Source of the DNA: Rhodospirillaceae bacterium
GTDB taxonomy: Bacteria > Pseudomonadota > Alphaproteobacteria > MPNO01 > UBA2964
Assembly: GCA_002720855.1 (NCBI GenBank)
Contig: PBIN01000014.1
Location: 248,001 to 312,000 of the forward strand
DNA length: 64,000 nucleotides
Direction of reading: 5' to 3'
Of the stretch, positions 50,991-59,130 are shown piece after piece; the first letter of the stretch is position 1, and the number at the start of each line of letters is the position of its first letter. The notes under the pieces were generated by a model that was given only the letters and a program-made list of their open reading frames with translations, had not been told where the DNA came from and did no database searches. The position numbers were made by a program, and so were the translations under genes.

Positions 50991-52085
50991 TTACTGCGTG
51001 CCGGGCACGGGAATATCCATCTCCGTTCCGCGACCTTGCTCTTTGGCGCGGTCGAACACAATTTTGGCAAGCGCCATATCGGCTGCTGCTGTCCCGTTAT
51101 TATTGAAGTGATAGGTAATCTGCTCGTCGGATGTACGGCCGGGATGAGCACCGGCGAGAACCGAACCCAATGAATTAATGTCATCTTCAGTAATGATGCC
51201 TTGCTGCATTGGATCGTAGAGCCCAGCCTGTTTTTCCATGGTTACAGACTCGAGATGGTTCACCACAATGACATCGGCGCGCCGGACAGTTTCATCGTCA
51301 TTTTCGCGGCGCCCGCTTTTTAACCATCCACCTTCAACCAATGCGCTATTGGAACCCACCACCGTTACAACGTGCTGTCCGGGTTCCAGCAACGATCCAT
51401 CGAAAACAGGAACGTTTGAATCTGTTGCGGAAATGACAACATCGGAATCTTTGATAACTTCTTCCGGTGTTTCGACGGGCACGACTTCTTTTTCGATTAG
51501 CGGCGCCATCTTGTCGCAAAACGCCACGCGGTTTTCCGGATTACGACTATAGACTTTAACTTTCTCGATATCGCGAACGGCGTCTATCGCAAGAATTTTG
51601 TTTACGGCCTGGCCGCCCGAGCCGAACAAACCGAAGACTTTCGCATCCTTGCGGGCAAGCGCATCGACGCCAACTCCTGTTGTTGCACCCGTACGGAATG
51701 CCATGATGCTGGTAAAGCCAGTGCGATCATCGAAAATCTCGCCCATCATCATGCCGTCGAGCTTTGCGGTTTCAGAATTCCACAGCAGATAAACGGGATG
51801 TTCACGGTAGGGATATGACTGGTTACTCCCTTCGTGAGAGACCATTTCACCGCGGGTCAATGAACCGATGACACCAAGACCCGGAATGCCGCCGGGGAAG
51901 TTTGATACCCGCACGCCGTCGGGTGAATGAACTCGCCGCCGTGGTGCATTTCCGATGGGAAACTCGTCGGCTTCCTTATATCCTTGGGCGATTGCGGCAA
52001 CCGCTTCTTCCATATTGATGAGACCCTTGATCTCTTCTGGCCCCAAAATAAGGACCGCGTTCCGATTTGGTCGGTCGGTAGTCAT
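50991..52085 (-). CDS. Ornithine cyclodeaminase / mu-crystallin family protein
   Basis: 364 residues. Family features: GPEEIKGLINMEEAVAAIAQGY (in part, MEEAVAAIAQGYKEAD), FRTGATTGVGVDALARKDAKVFGLFGSGGQA (in part, KVFGLFGSGGQA, the NAD motif), and VVISATDSNVPVFDG. Members act as cyclodeaminases, imine reductases or dehydrogenases on amino-acid-like substrates. It is divergent from the dioxygenase array and heads an operon with marR. It could release ammonia or reduce an imine formed by the array; the reaction cannot be chosen from sequence. Confidence 0.88.
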   Translation of the reverse strand: MTTDRPNRNAVLILGPEEIKGLINMEEAVAAIAQGYKEADEFPIGNAPRRRVHSPDGVRVSNFPGGIPGLGVIGSLTRGEMVSHEGSNQSYPYREHPVYLLWNSETAKLDGMMMGEIFDDRTGFTSIMAFRTGATTGVGVDALARKDAKVFGLFGSGGQAVNKILAIDAVRDIEKVKVYSRNPENRVAFCDKMAPLIEKEVVPVETPEEVIKDSDVVISATDSNVPVFDGSLLEPGQHVVTVVGSNSALVEGGWLKSGRRENDDETVRRADVIVVNHLESVTMEKQAGLYDPMQQGIITEDDINSLGSVLAGAHPGRTSDEQITYHFNNNGTAAADMALAKIVFDRAKEQGRGTEMDIPVPGTQ

Positions 52086-52172
52086 TGAATTAGCCCTGTT
52101 TACTGTTGTTTGCCGGTTTATTGATGCATCCTATTTATGCGTTGCCCCACAGGCAAGGAGCGCCAGCAATCT

Positions 52173-52201
52173 TTGAAGAAATGCGTCAATTCGCCTATAA
52201 T
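52173..52201 (+). promoter_or_regulatory. Strong sigma-70 promoter of the dioxygenase array, giving a near-leaderless mRNA
   Basis: TTGAAG at 52173-52178 and a perfect TATAAT at 52196-52201 are separated by 17 bases. Transcription should begin at about 52208-52209, one or two bases before the ATG at 52210. No ribosome site precedes that ATG, while the next genes of the array have them. The start is secure because all four paralogues align from the same Met. Confidence 0.6.
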
Positions 52202-52209
52202 CCCGACCC

Positions 52210-53082
52210 ATGAGCATAAAAGTAGAACCACTTGATGCCCCAACCGGCGCGCGCATAACCGGTGTCGATATTGGTAGCGAACTCGATGCCGATACCTACG
52301 CGGCGATTCACAGTGCCTGGCTCGAATATCAGGTTCTGGTTTTTCCGGATCAGGACATGACGGAAGAGGATCAGATTCGTTTCACCAAGCATTGGGGGGA
52401 AATGCCACAGCGCAAACGCTATGCAGGGCGGCGCGAAGAAAATCGACGCGCGCATGAGTCGGTTATGCTAATCAGCAACATCCGCGAAGACGGTGAGCCG
52501 ATAGGCTCGCTGCCGGATGGCGACATGATGTTTCATTCCGACGGCCAGTATGACGAGCACCCCTATCGCTACACTATGCTCTATGCGCTTGAGGTGCCGA
52601 AAATCGGCGGCGATACACTTTTTGCTGATTTGTACAAAGCCTACGAAACCTTACCGAGTAGCTTGAAAAACCGGCTGCAAAATGTCGAGGCTCAACACGG
52701 ATATTATGCCGGGCGCCATGTGACACCTGAAATTCTTGCAACGCTTGGTATTGAACGTGTTGCTGATAGTTGGGCTCATCCCGTATTTACGGCCCACGAA
52801 GAGACAGGCCGGCCTGTTCTGTATGTTAGCCGTTTGCTAACGTTAGGGTTGCAAGGATTGCCCGAAGAAGAAGGCAATGACATCCTGGATCAGCTGCTAG
52901 ATCATGTCGAACGCGAAGAATTCGTGTATGGACATGACTGGTCGCCGGGCGATTTTGTAATTTGGGACAATCGTTGTCTTAACCACGCGCGAACAGATTT
53001 TTCGGGTGGGGAAAGGCGGCTTCTTCGCAGAACAACCGTGCAGGGTGTAAGGCCCGAAGCGGCAATCGCGAAGGCGGCATAG
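52210..53082 (+). CDS. TauD/TfdA dioxygenase, array member 1
   Basis: 290 residues. Complete active site: His109 and Asp111 (MMFHSDG), distal His259 in NRCLNHARTD, and the 2-oxoglutarate residues Arg270 and Arg274 in GERRLLRRTT, at the TauD spacings of +11 and +15 from the distal His. Shared block SNIREDGEPIGSLPDGD. Divergent from the cyclodeaminase operon and first of four paralogues in one direction. No ribosome site; see the promoter entry. Substrate unknown. Confidence 0.9.
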   Translation: MSIKVEPLDAPTGARITGVDIGSELDADTYAAIHSAWLEYQVLVFPDQDMTEEDQIRFTKHWGEMPQRKRYAGRREENRRAHESVMLISNIREDGEPIGSLPDGDMMFHSDGQYDEHPYRYTMLYALEVPKIGGDTLFADLYKAYETLPSSLKNRLQNVEAQHGYYAGRHVTPEILATLGIERVADSWAHPVFTAHEETGRPVLYVSRLLTLGLQGLPEEEGNDILDQLLDHVEREEFVYGHDWSPGDFVIWDNRCLNHARTDFSGGERRLLRRTTVQGVRPEAAIAKAA

Positions 53083-53104
53083 AGAAATCGAAGGAGAATA
53101 GACC

Positions 53105-53956
53105 ATGCAAATTGAAAAGCTGACCGACGTTGTCGGTGCGCGCATTACCGGTCTCGATCTTTCGCAGGAACTTGATGCAGAAACGCACGGCAAATTGCAT
53201 CAGGCCTGGCTCGATCATCTGGTGCTGGTCATTCCGGACCAGGATTTAACGCAGGAAGAACAAATTCGCTTTGCCCGCACATGGGGAGAGTTTCCCAAAA
53301 GAGAGCGATACAAGAAGCGTGCCGAGAAGGACACAGCCGACAAATCTGTCATGCTGGTTAGCAATATCCGCAAAGACGGCAAACCCATCGGTTCTCTGCC
53401 GGATGGCGAGATGATGTTCCACACTGACGGTGCCTACGACGAACATCCCTATAACTACACTATGCTCTATGCCATTGAGTTGCCGAGCACGGGTGGCAAT
53501 ACACAATTCGCGAATATGTATGCTGCCTACGAAACTTTGTCGGACGATCTGAAACGCAAACTCGCGAACTGCACGGCGCATCACGGTTATTATTCGGGAA
53601 CGGTGCAGCGTGGAGCGCCGCAAGGGCATTTTAATGGAGAGTATTCTCATCCCGTATTTATCGAGCACAATGAAACCGGCCGGACAGCCCTTTTCATCAG
53701 CCGCTTGCTGACGCTGCGGATAAATGAGCTTTCGCAGGAAGAAAGCGACGAGATCCTGACCTTTCTCTTCGATCATTCCGAAAAGCGCGACTTCATCTAC
53801 GAACATGAATGGACTGTCGGTGATCTCGTGATGTGGGATAATCGCTGTTTAAATCATGCCCGGACCGATTTTCCGCGAAGCGAACGGCGGTTGTTGCGGC
53901 GGAACGTTATTCAGGGTGTGCGCCCCGAACGCGGCCGCGTCGATGTCGCTGCCTGA
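53105..53956 (+). CDS. TauD/TfdA dioxygenase, array member 2
   Basis: 283 residues, 22 bases after member 1, with AAGGAG before the ATG. Iron ligands His106, Asp108 (MMFHTDG) and the distal His in NRCLNHARTD; ERRLLRRN keeps both Arg. Compared with member 1 it has a different loop after the first iron ligands (YYSGTVQRGAPQGHFNGE region, in part), which usually lines the substrate pocket, so a different substrate is likely. It starts a run of genes with normal ribosome sites, in contrast to member 1. Confidence 0.9.
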   Translation: MQIEKLTDVVGARITGLDLSQELDAETHGKLHQAWLDHLVLVIPDQDLTQEEQIRFARTWGEFPKRERYKKRAEKDTADKSVMLVSNIRKDGKPIGSLPDGEMMFHTDGAYDEHPYNYTMLYAIELPSTGGNTQFANMYAAYETLSDDLKRKLANCTAHHGYYSGTVQRGAPQGHFNGEYSHPVFIEHNETGRTALFISRLLTLRINELSQEESDEILTFLFDHSEKRDFIYEHEWTVGDLVMWDNRCLNHARTDFPRSERRLLRRNVIQGVRPERGRVDVAA

Positions 53957-53965
53957 GGAGCCATT

Positions 53966-54823
53966 ATGAGCATTACAGTCGAGTCTATTTCGAATGCCAT
54001 CGGCGCACGTGTCACCGATATCGATCTTCGCGAAGAAATGTCGGAAGAGACAGTCAAAGCGGTTCATCAGGCCTGGATGGACTATCAGGTGCTGGTCTTC
54101 CCTGGTCAGGACCTAAGCGAAGAGGATCAGGTACGGTTCACAGCGCACTTTGGCGAAATCGGCGGACGAAACCGCAAGGTCCCGACGGCGGAGGGCGACC
54201 GGGTAAAACACCGCGGTGTTATGCTGGTCAGCAATATTCGTGAAGACGGCAAACCTATCGGGTCGTTGCCCGATGGCGAAATGATGTTCCACTCAGACGG
54301 TGCGTATGCCAGACGTCCGTTTCGCTACACTCTGCTCTATGCAATCGAGGTTCCCTCGGTTGGTGGCAACACAAAGTTTGCCAATATGTATAAAGCCTAT
54401 GACGCGCTGCCCGATGAATTGAAAGCCAAACTCGCCAACTGTCAGGCCGAGCATGTTTATTACGCCGGTAGTGTTCAAAAGGATGCGCCATCAAAATCGC
54501 TTACCGGCGCGCGCCTCCGCCCGGTTTTTATCAAGCATGAAGAGACCGGCCGAACGGCACTCTATGTCAGCCGCCTTCTGACCACGCGCATCGAAGGTAT
54601 GGATGAGGCTGAAAGCGATGCCATCCTTGAGCAATTGTTTGATATTTCAGAGCGCGACGATTTTGTGTACGAACATAAGTGGACGCCTGGTGATTTTGTG
54701 ATGTGGGACAATCGGTGCAGCAATCATGCGCGGACAGATTTCTCCGAAGGGGAGCGCCGCCTGTTGCGCCGGACAACGGTTTTTGGCACTGACCTCATTC
54801 CAGCGTTCGCTGCGGCGGCATAG
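53966..54823 (+). CDS. TauD/TfdA dioxygenase, array member 3
   Basis: 285 residues, 9 bases after member 2, with GAGGAG before the ATG. His109 and Asp111 (MMFHSDG), distal His in NRCSNHARTD and GERRLLRRTT are intact. The stretch after the first ligands reads AYARRPFRYTLLYA, shared more closely with member 4 (FAKQPYRYTLLYA) than with members 1 and 2, so members 3 and 4 look like a later duplication. Cytoplasmic enzyme; substrate unknown. Confidence 0.9.
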   Translation: MSITVESISNAIGARVTDIDLREEMSEETVKAVHQAWMDYQVLVFPGQDLSEEDQVRFTAHFGEIGGRNRKVPTAEGDRVKHRGVMLVSNIREDGKPIGSLPDGEMMFHSDGAYARRPFRYTLLYAIEVPSVGGNTKFANMYKAYDALPDELKAKLANCQAEHVYYAGSVQKDAPSKSLTGARLRPVFIKHEETGRTALYVSRLLTTRIEGMDEAESDAILEQLFDISERDDFVYEHKWTPGDFVMWDNRCSNHARTDFSEGERRLLRRTTVFGTDLIPAFAAAA

Positions 54824-54844
54824 CGGCCGGGTACAGGTGACGTA

Positions 54845-55699
54845 ATGACAATTAAAATTGAGCCAATATCAGACGCTGTGGGCGTAAGTATCACCGGGAT
54901 CGATCTCGGTACCGAACTGGATGAAGCAAGCTATCAGGCGGTACACCGCGCCTGGCTTGACCATCATGTGCTGGTCTTTCCCGGTCAGGATTTAGCCGAA
55001 GAAGACCAGGTCCGCTTTACAGGGTGGTTTGGCGAGGTCGGTCAGCGAATTCGAAAAATAGACTCGCCGGAAGGCAGCCGGGTCTCCCACCCCGGTACCA
55101 TGTTGATCAGCAATATTCGTGAAGACGGCAAACCCATCGGCTCACTGCCGGATGGCGAAATGATGTACCACTCAGATGGTGCGTTCGCCAAGCAACCCTA
55201 TCGATACACTCTGCTCTATGCCCTTGAAGTGCCTTCAGTTGGGGGCAACACGCTGTTTGCCAATTTGCACAAGGCCTATGACGAGTTACCGGCGGCACTG
55301 AAGAATAAGCTTCAGGGCTGTCACGGCGAGCATATTTACTATGCCAATAACGGCATGACCGGCCCGAAGAAGTCACTTAGTGGAATTCGGCAACACCCGA
55401 TTTTTATCGCTCATGAAGAAACCGGGCGCACCGCGATCTACGCCAATCGGCTGATGACGCACAAAATTGTCGAATTGCCCGAAGACGAAAGCGATGATGT
55501 TCTGGCGCAGCTGCTAGATCACATTGAGAAGCCGGAATTCATTTACGATCATAAATGGACGCCGGGCGATTTTGTGATCTGGGACAATCGCTGTCTCAAC
55601 CACGCACGCAGCGACTTTTCTGCCGGCGAGCGCCGTCTGCTGCGCCGCACAACGGTGGTTGGAGTTGACCCTCTTCCTGCACAGGCAGAAGCGGCTTAG
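54845..55699 (+). CDS. TauD/TfdA dioxygenase, array member 4
   Basis: 284 residues, 21 bases after member 3. Only a weak ribosome site (AGGTGACG) precedes the ATG. Active site complete: His109, Asp111 (MMYHSDG, Tyr replacing Phe), distal His in NRCLNHARSD and GERRLLRRTT. The substrate loop contains YYANNGMTGPKKSLSG, related to the YYAGSVQKDAPSKSLTG of member 3. Last gene of the array; no clear terminator was seen, and the next gene is convergent about 90 bases away. Confidence 0.9.
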   Translation: MTIKIEPISDAVGVSITGIDLGTELDEASYQAVHRAWLDHHVLVFPGQDLAEEDQVRFTGWFGEVGQRIRKIDSPEGSRVSHPGTMLISNIREDGKPIGSLPDGEMMYHSDGAFAKQPYRYTLLYALEVPSVGGNTLFANLHKAYDELPAALKNKLQGCHGEHIYYANNGMTGPKKSLSGIRQHPIFIAHEETGRTAIYANRLMTHKIVELPEDESDDVLAQLLDHIEKPEFIYDHKWTPGDFVIWDNRCLNHARSDFSAGERRLLRRTTVVGVDPLPAQAEAA

Positions 55700-55789
55700 C
55701 ACTCAATACAGTTGGTGGAAGGGACTCTGCGCATTTTATGTGGGTGTCGGCAACGTAGTTCGCGTTTTTTGCAGCCGCCGCTACCGGAA

Positions 55790-56308
55790 TTAAAACTCTG
55801 GATTTCGGAAAACCGCAATCAGCCAGAACGACAGACCAAGAGTTGCGCCATAAATTCCGACGTCGATGACCATATCAGTGCTATCCTGCATGATCTCCCA
55901 GATTCCTACCTTTTCGAACTGATCGGCTAAATTAGCGGGCAAATTTCTAATGACGTATATATTAGAACCATAAAAAAGAGCTAGATTGAATGCGATACTC
56001 ACAAGTCCGCCAACGCTCACAAAGTACGTGACCGAGAGACGGTTAAATTTCTTCATGAGAAGGATGATTGGCAGACCGATTATCCACGCCAATAGGTAGT
56101 CTGTTCCAATTGTAGGTTCGAGCCACGAGGGAAAAATAGATTCGCCGCAATGACGTGGTAAGTGACACCAAAATTTGTCGTACCAAGAATTGTTTCCACA
56201 TCCGACATAAAAGCTATATGGGCGCCAAATGTTGTCGATTAGGGCGCTAACAAGTATCGCCAGAAAAGGCGCGAATATAAACCCGGCCAGAACTCGAAGA
56301 TTTGGCAT
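55790..56308 (-). CDS. Hypothetical membrane protein
   Basis: 172 residues from the Met at 56308 (MPNLRVLAGF), chosen because it begins directly before the first membrane segment; the frame opens at 56347. Four likely membrane helices: AGFIFAPFLAILVSALI, YLLAWIIGLPIILLM, FVSVGGLVSIAFNLALFYG, and VGIYGATLGLSFWLIAVF. A Cys-containing periplasmic loop lies between helices 1 and 2 (GCGNNSWYDKFWCHLPRHCG, in part). No family recognised. Convergent with the dioxygenase array; its own neighbours give no hint of function. Confidence 0.55.
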   Translation of the reverse strand: MPNLRVLAGFIFAPFLAILVSALIDNIWRPYSFYVGCGNNSWYDKFWCHLPRHCGESIFPSWLEPTIGTDYLLAWIIGLPIILLMKKFNRLSVTYFVSVGGLVSIAFNLALFYGSNIYVIRNLPANLADQFEKVGIWEIMQDSTDMVIDVGIYGATLGLSFWLIAVFRNPEF

Positions 56309-56652
56309 CACTACCGCATCCCAAAACGAATTACACCTTCCGTCCATAGTTGAACCATGGGGATCAAAACCTTTGTCAAAAGCCTATCCTTTTGGAGAGT
56401 GATTTCCGCGGTATCGTGATGCGCTTGCTCATCCTTAATGATTTCTGAAACAAAGAGATGGGCTTCAGAATCAACTTATGCAAGGTATTCGATCTGGTCC
56501 TCTCAATGTTTAAGGACCCTACCCTCTACAGCATGTCGTCGCTGCAATCGCGTTCGGCCGCATCAGATCGGTGGCAAAGCCGCCGATACTGCACGGTTGA
56601 CGTTACTGGCTTTGATTTATGGCATCGTCTCGGCTTGGCGACACCGTTTAGG
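56309..56652. other. Intergenic region, no confident gene
   Basis: 344 bases. A short plus-strand frame, 56438-56659, ends in KAADTARLTLLALIYGIVSAW, which reads like protein but has no start site, no homologue I recognise and no continuation. It may be a decayed gene. No RNA gene or repeat seen. Confidence 0.3.
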
Positions 56653-57330
56653 TCATTGAGTCAGCACGCGCCGGAATCTTTCCGCCCACCATTTGAAGGC
56701 TTGTTTGGCGCCACTCAGCGAGTCCGCGATTTTGTTCAGATCTTTTGACCCAGGTTGCCGGTCAATGGCCGCAAACAGCGCTTTTCCGCTCTGGGCGTCG
56801 GTCACGAGCGCTTCCATAGAGGCACCTCCGACATTCGAATGTTCCCCGGTTGTAAGCTTTTTGATCGTGCTGATGCCAAGGCCAAAAGGGCTAAATGTGC
56901 TCGTTGCTGCCAGAAGCCGGTTAGGACTTTCAACACCTGTTAAAGCGATCGCAATTCGCAGAACTCCATTACCGGGATGAGAGACGATCTGATAGCGGGA
57001 CCCAAGCGCTGACGCAATTTCCTGGCGAAAATGGCTGGCCAATTCGTTGAGCTTTTTTTGTTCAACTCCATCGAAGTTTTTCTTGTCCTTGGTCGAAATC
57101 CAAACGGGGTCGATCATCACCGCACGATAACTGCGAATGGAGGCCTTAAACGCGGCCTCCGATTTTATTTCCGGTGGTGCCCAGAACCAATCAACGCCAC
57201 CTTTGGGTCCAGATCGAAATCCGTCATAGCTTGTTAAAAACCCGGACGGGCCGGTGTTTGAGGTGCATGCGGTTAGTGTCAATATACAAGTTAGAAGGAT
57301 TGAACGACTGTAAGTGCCGATTGGTGACAT
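56653..57330 (-). CDS. DUF3313 family lipoprotein
   Basis: 225 residues with a lipoprotein signal: hydrophobic ILLTCILTLTAC, lipobox LTAC, so the mature protein starts at Cys and is anchored to a membrane. The body fits DUF3313: SGFLTSYDGFRSG, YRAVMIDPVWIS, FRQEIASALGSRYQIV, and a late GKALFAAIDRQPGSKDL. These proteins are found in the periplasm of many proteobacteria with no settled role. Single gene. Confidence 0.8.
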   Translation of the reverse strand: MSPIGTYSRSILLTCILTLTACTSNTGPSGFLTSYDGFRSGPKGGVDWFWAPPEIKSEAAFKASIRSYRAVMIDPVWISTKDKKNFDGVEQKKLNELASHFRQEIASALGSRYQIVSHPGNGVLRIAIALTGVESPNRLLAATSTFSPFGLGISTIKKLTTGEHSNVGGASMEALVTDAQSGKALFAAIDRQPGSKDLNKIADSLSGAKQAFKWWAERFRRVLTQ

Positions 57331-57503
57331 ATTATTTCCCCTTGTTGTTTTGTGAATAGATGGGGGTTTCAGAAATTATCATAATAAAGCAGAAATCGAC
57401 GCTTGGCCTATGTCACTGGATCGTGAACCAATCGTCGCTCTGTTAGCCCTTTGGTCGGGTCTAAAGGGACGCCTTTTTCGTGATGTCTAACGAGGAATTG
57501 CGA

Positions 57504-57927
57504 TTAGATTCCGCAATTCTTAAGCTTGGCGCATTTTTGCGTCTTCTTGTCTTTTTCCTGGTGATAGCCGTGAGAAACCGCGTAGCCATATACTCTTGAC
57601 GCTGCATAGGCGAACGACCAGGAAATTTCCTTGGGATAATAGCCGACTACCAGATATTCGCTTTCGAGATCGCGGATATATTCCTTGTAGCAGAAGCTGC
57701 CAATTCCGCGTTTGGCTTCGCATTCATGCCGTTTCTTGCAAATCTCGTCCCACTTATCGATGGTCTTTGGGTTCGACTGGTCTTCTGGCCGATCATAACC
57801 GCACCAATTGCCGTATCTCGCCTCAAGCTTGGCGTATTTATTGCCATACCACCAATCAGTAGGTGCAGCCAGAAATGACGAAAGCCATACAAATAACGGT
57901 TAAAATACGCGCCATTTTTCCACTCAT
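57504..57927 (-). pseudogene. Small cysteine-rich exported protein, broken by one extra base in the signal-peptide region
   Basis: On the minus strand, MARILTVICMAFVI is read from 57915 (a further ATG lies at 57927), then a frame change near 57873-57875 is needed to enter a 120-codon open frame that starts LAAPTDWWYGNKYAKL and ends at the TAA of 57504. Deleting one T from the TTT there restores a single gene of about 136 residues with a perfect signal peptide. The body has six Cys in CGYD, ICKK, HECE, FCYK, KCAK and NCGI, and many Tyr, Trp and Lys. No family recognised. Could be a true frameshift, a phase-variable tract or a sequencing error. Confidence 0.6.
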
Positions 57928-58146
57928 TTTCTTAGAAGTTCCCACGGAACATTCAAATTTGATGCCCCTTATATACATAAATCGTAACAAAATACATAAT
58001 TTTTAATGACTTACTAAGCTGAGTCTGGTGTCAGCTCGACATCCGAATGGGGCATGTTTCCATGCAAATTCGCTCATTCGCGGAGCGTTAACCCTAGTTG
58101 GAGCATGAGCACCGTTTTTTAACGTCTCAAGTCCAATTCAAATCGC

Positions 58147-59010
58147 TCAAAGGGGAAAGAATTTATCGACCCAGCTTTTGACGATCTCGCGAACGCGTGT
58201 GTTGTTTTCGGCGAACATGAAATGATCTGTTTCGGCAAAGAGATGTAAATCGCAGGGCTCTCCGGCCTTATCAAATAACGCCACGGATTGTTCCGTTGGG
58301 GTCACTGAGTCATCTGAGCTGTGGAGGAGCAAAAGGGGCCGTGGTGCAATATTGCCAACGACATCCTCAGCGCAAAAATTATACATGCTCTGCGGGACTT
58401 CGGCCGGGAACTGCTGCACCGACTGTTGCGCCAGATTGTTCCGAAGATGTTCCGGGATCGGCACGATGTCATAGCGATCGACCATCAGCGACTCGCCGGT
58501 TTTTTCGCGGTGGCGTCGGCCTTCCTCCAGCATTTTTGTGAACTTAAGCCAGCCCTTCCTGGTTGGGTGTTGACCACGGAACTTTCGTTCACCGTGACCC
58601 CACCCCCCTGAGGAGATAACACAGGCAAACCTGTCATCGACGCCCGCCGTAAAAATTGCCACTGCGGCGCCAAACGAGGAACCGAGCACGCCCACACGCG
58701 AGCCATCAACCTCTTCGCGGGTTTGCAGATAGTCCATGGCGGCCTGTGTGTCTTCGACCTGCTCCTGACAAATAACGCGGCCAAATTCGCCTTCGCTGTC
58801 ACCGCATCCGCGCATCGAAAAGCGGAAGGCCGCATAGCCCCAGTCATTGAGCATTTTGCACGGACCCATCACGTTGTTACTCGTGCAGTTGCTGCCAAAT
58901 CCATGCAGAACGATGATGCAGGGGAGTTTTTTGCCCTCGCTACCTTCTGGCGTATGCAGGGCGCCGGAGAGTGTCAGTTCCCCTGATTTAAATGTGACTG
59001 GATCTTCCAT
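58147..59010 (-). CDS. Alpha/beta hydrolase, dienelactone-hydrolase/esterase type
   Basis: 287 residues. Oxyanion region VLHGFGSN, nucleophile Ser in VGVLGSSFGAAVA, Asp in LHSSDDSVTP and His in AETDHFMFAEN make a complete triad. The N-terminal VTFKSGELTLSGALHTPEG matches the bacterial acyl-peptidase/esterase group that acts on small esters. Cytoplasmic, no signal peptide. It is divergent from the malate/lactate-type dehydrogenase gene. Confidence 0.85.
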   Translation of the reverse strand: MEDPVTFKSGELTLSGALHTPEGSEGKKLPCIIVLHGFGSNCTSNNVMGPCKMLNDWGYAAFRFSMRGCGDSEGEFGRVICQEQVEDTQAAMDYLQTREEVDGSRVGVLGSSFGAAVAIFTAGVDDRFACVISSGGWGHGERKFRGQHPTRKGWLKFTKMLEEGRRHREKTGESLMVDRYDIVPIPEHLRNNLAQQSVQQFPAEVPQSMYNFCAEDVVGNIAPRPLLLLHSSDDSVTPTEQSVALFDKAGEPCDLHLFAETDHFMFAENNTRVREIVKSWVDKFFPL

Positions 59011-59130
59011 AACAGGCTCCCGAAATATTAGTTGCCTAGGTTATACGAGTGGGACGGGGGCGTAGGCAAGGCGAGGTGGACGTAATCACGGCGTGTCGCC
59101 AAAATGCGATTGTTCAATACGGAGTCGATG

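Noticed and set aside
57520-57892. Two minus-strand frames of 67 and 81 codons over the Cys-rich gene
   Set aside because: Both are in other frames than the 120-codon reading with regular Cys, Tyr and Trp, and neither has a signal peptide or ribosome site.
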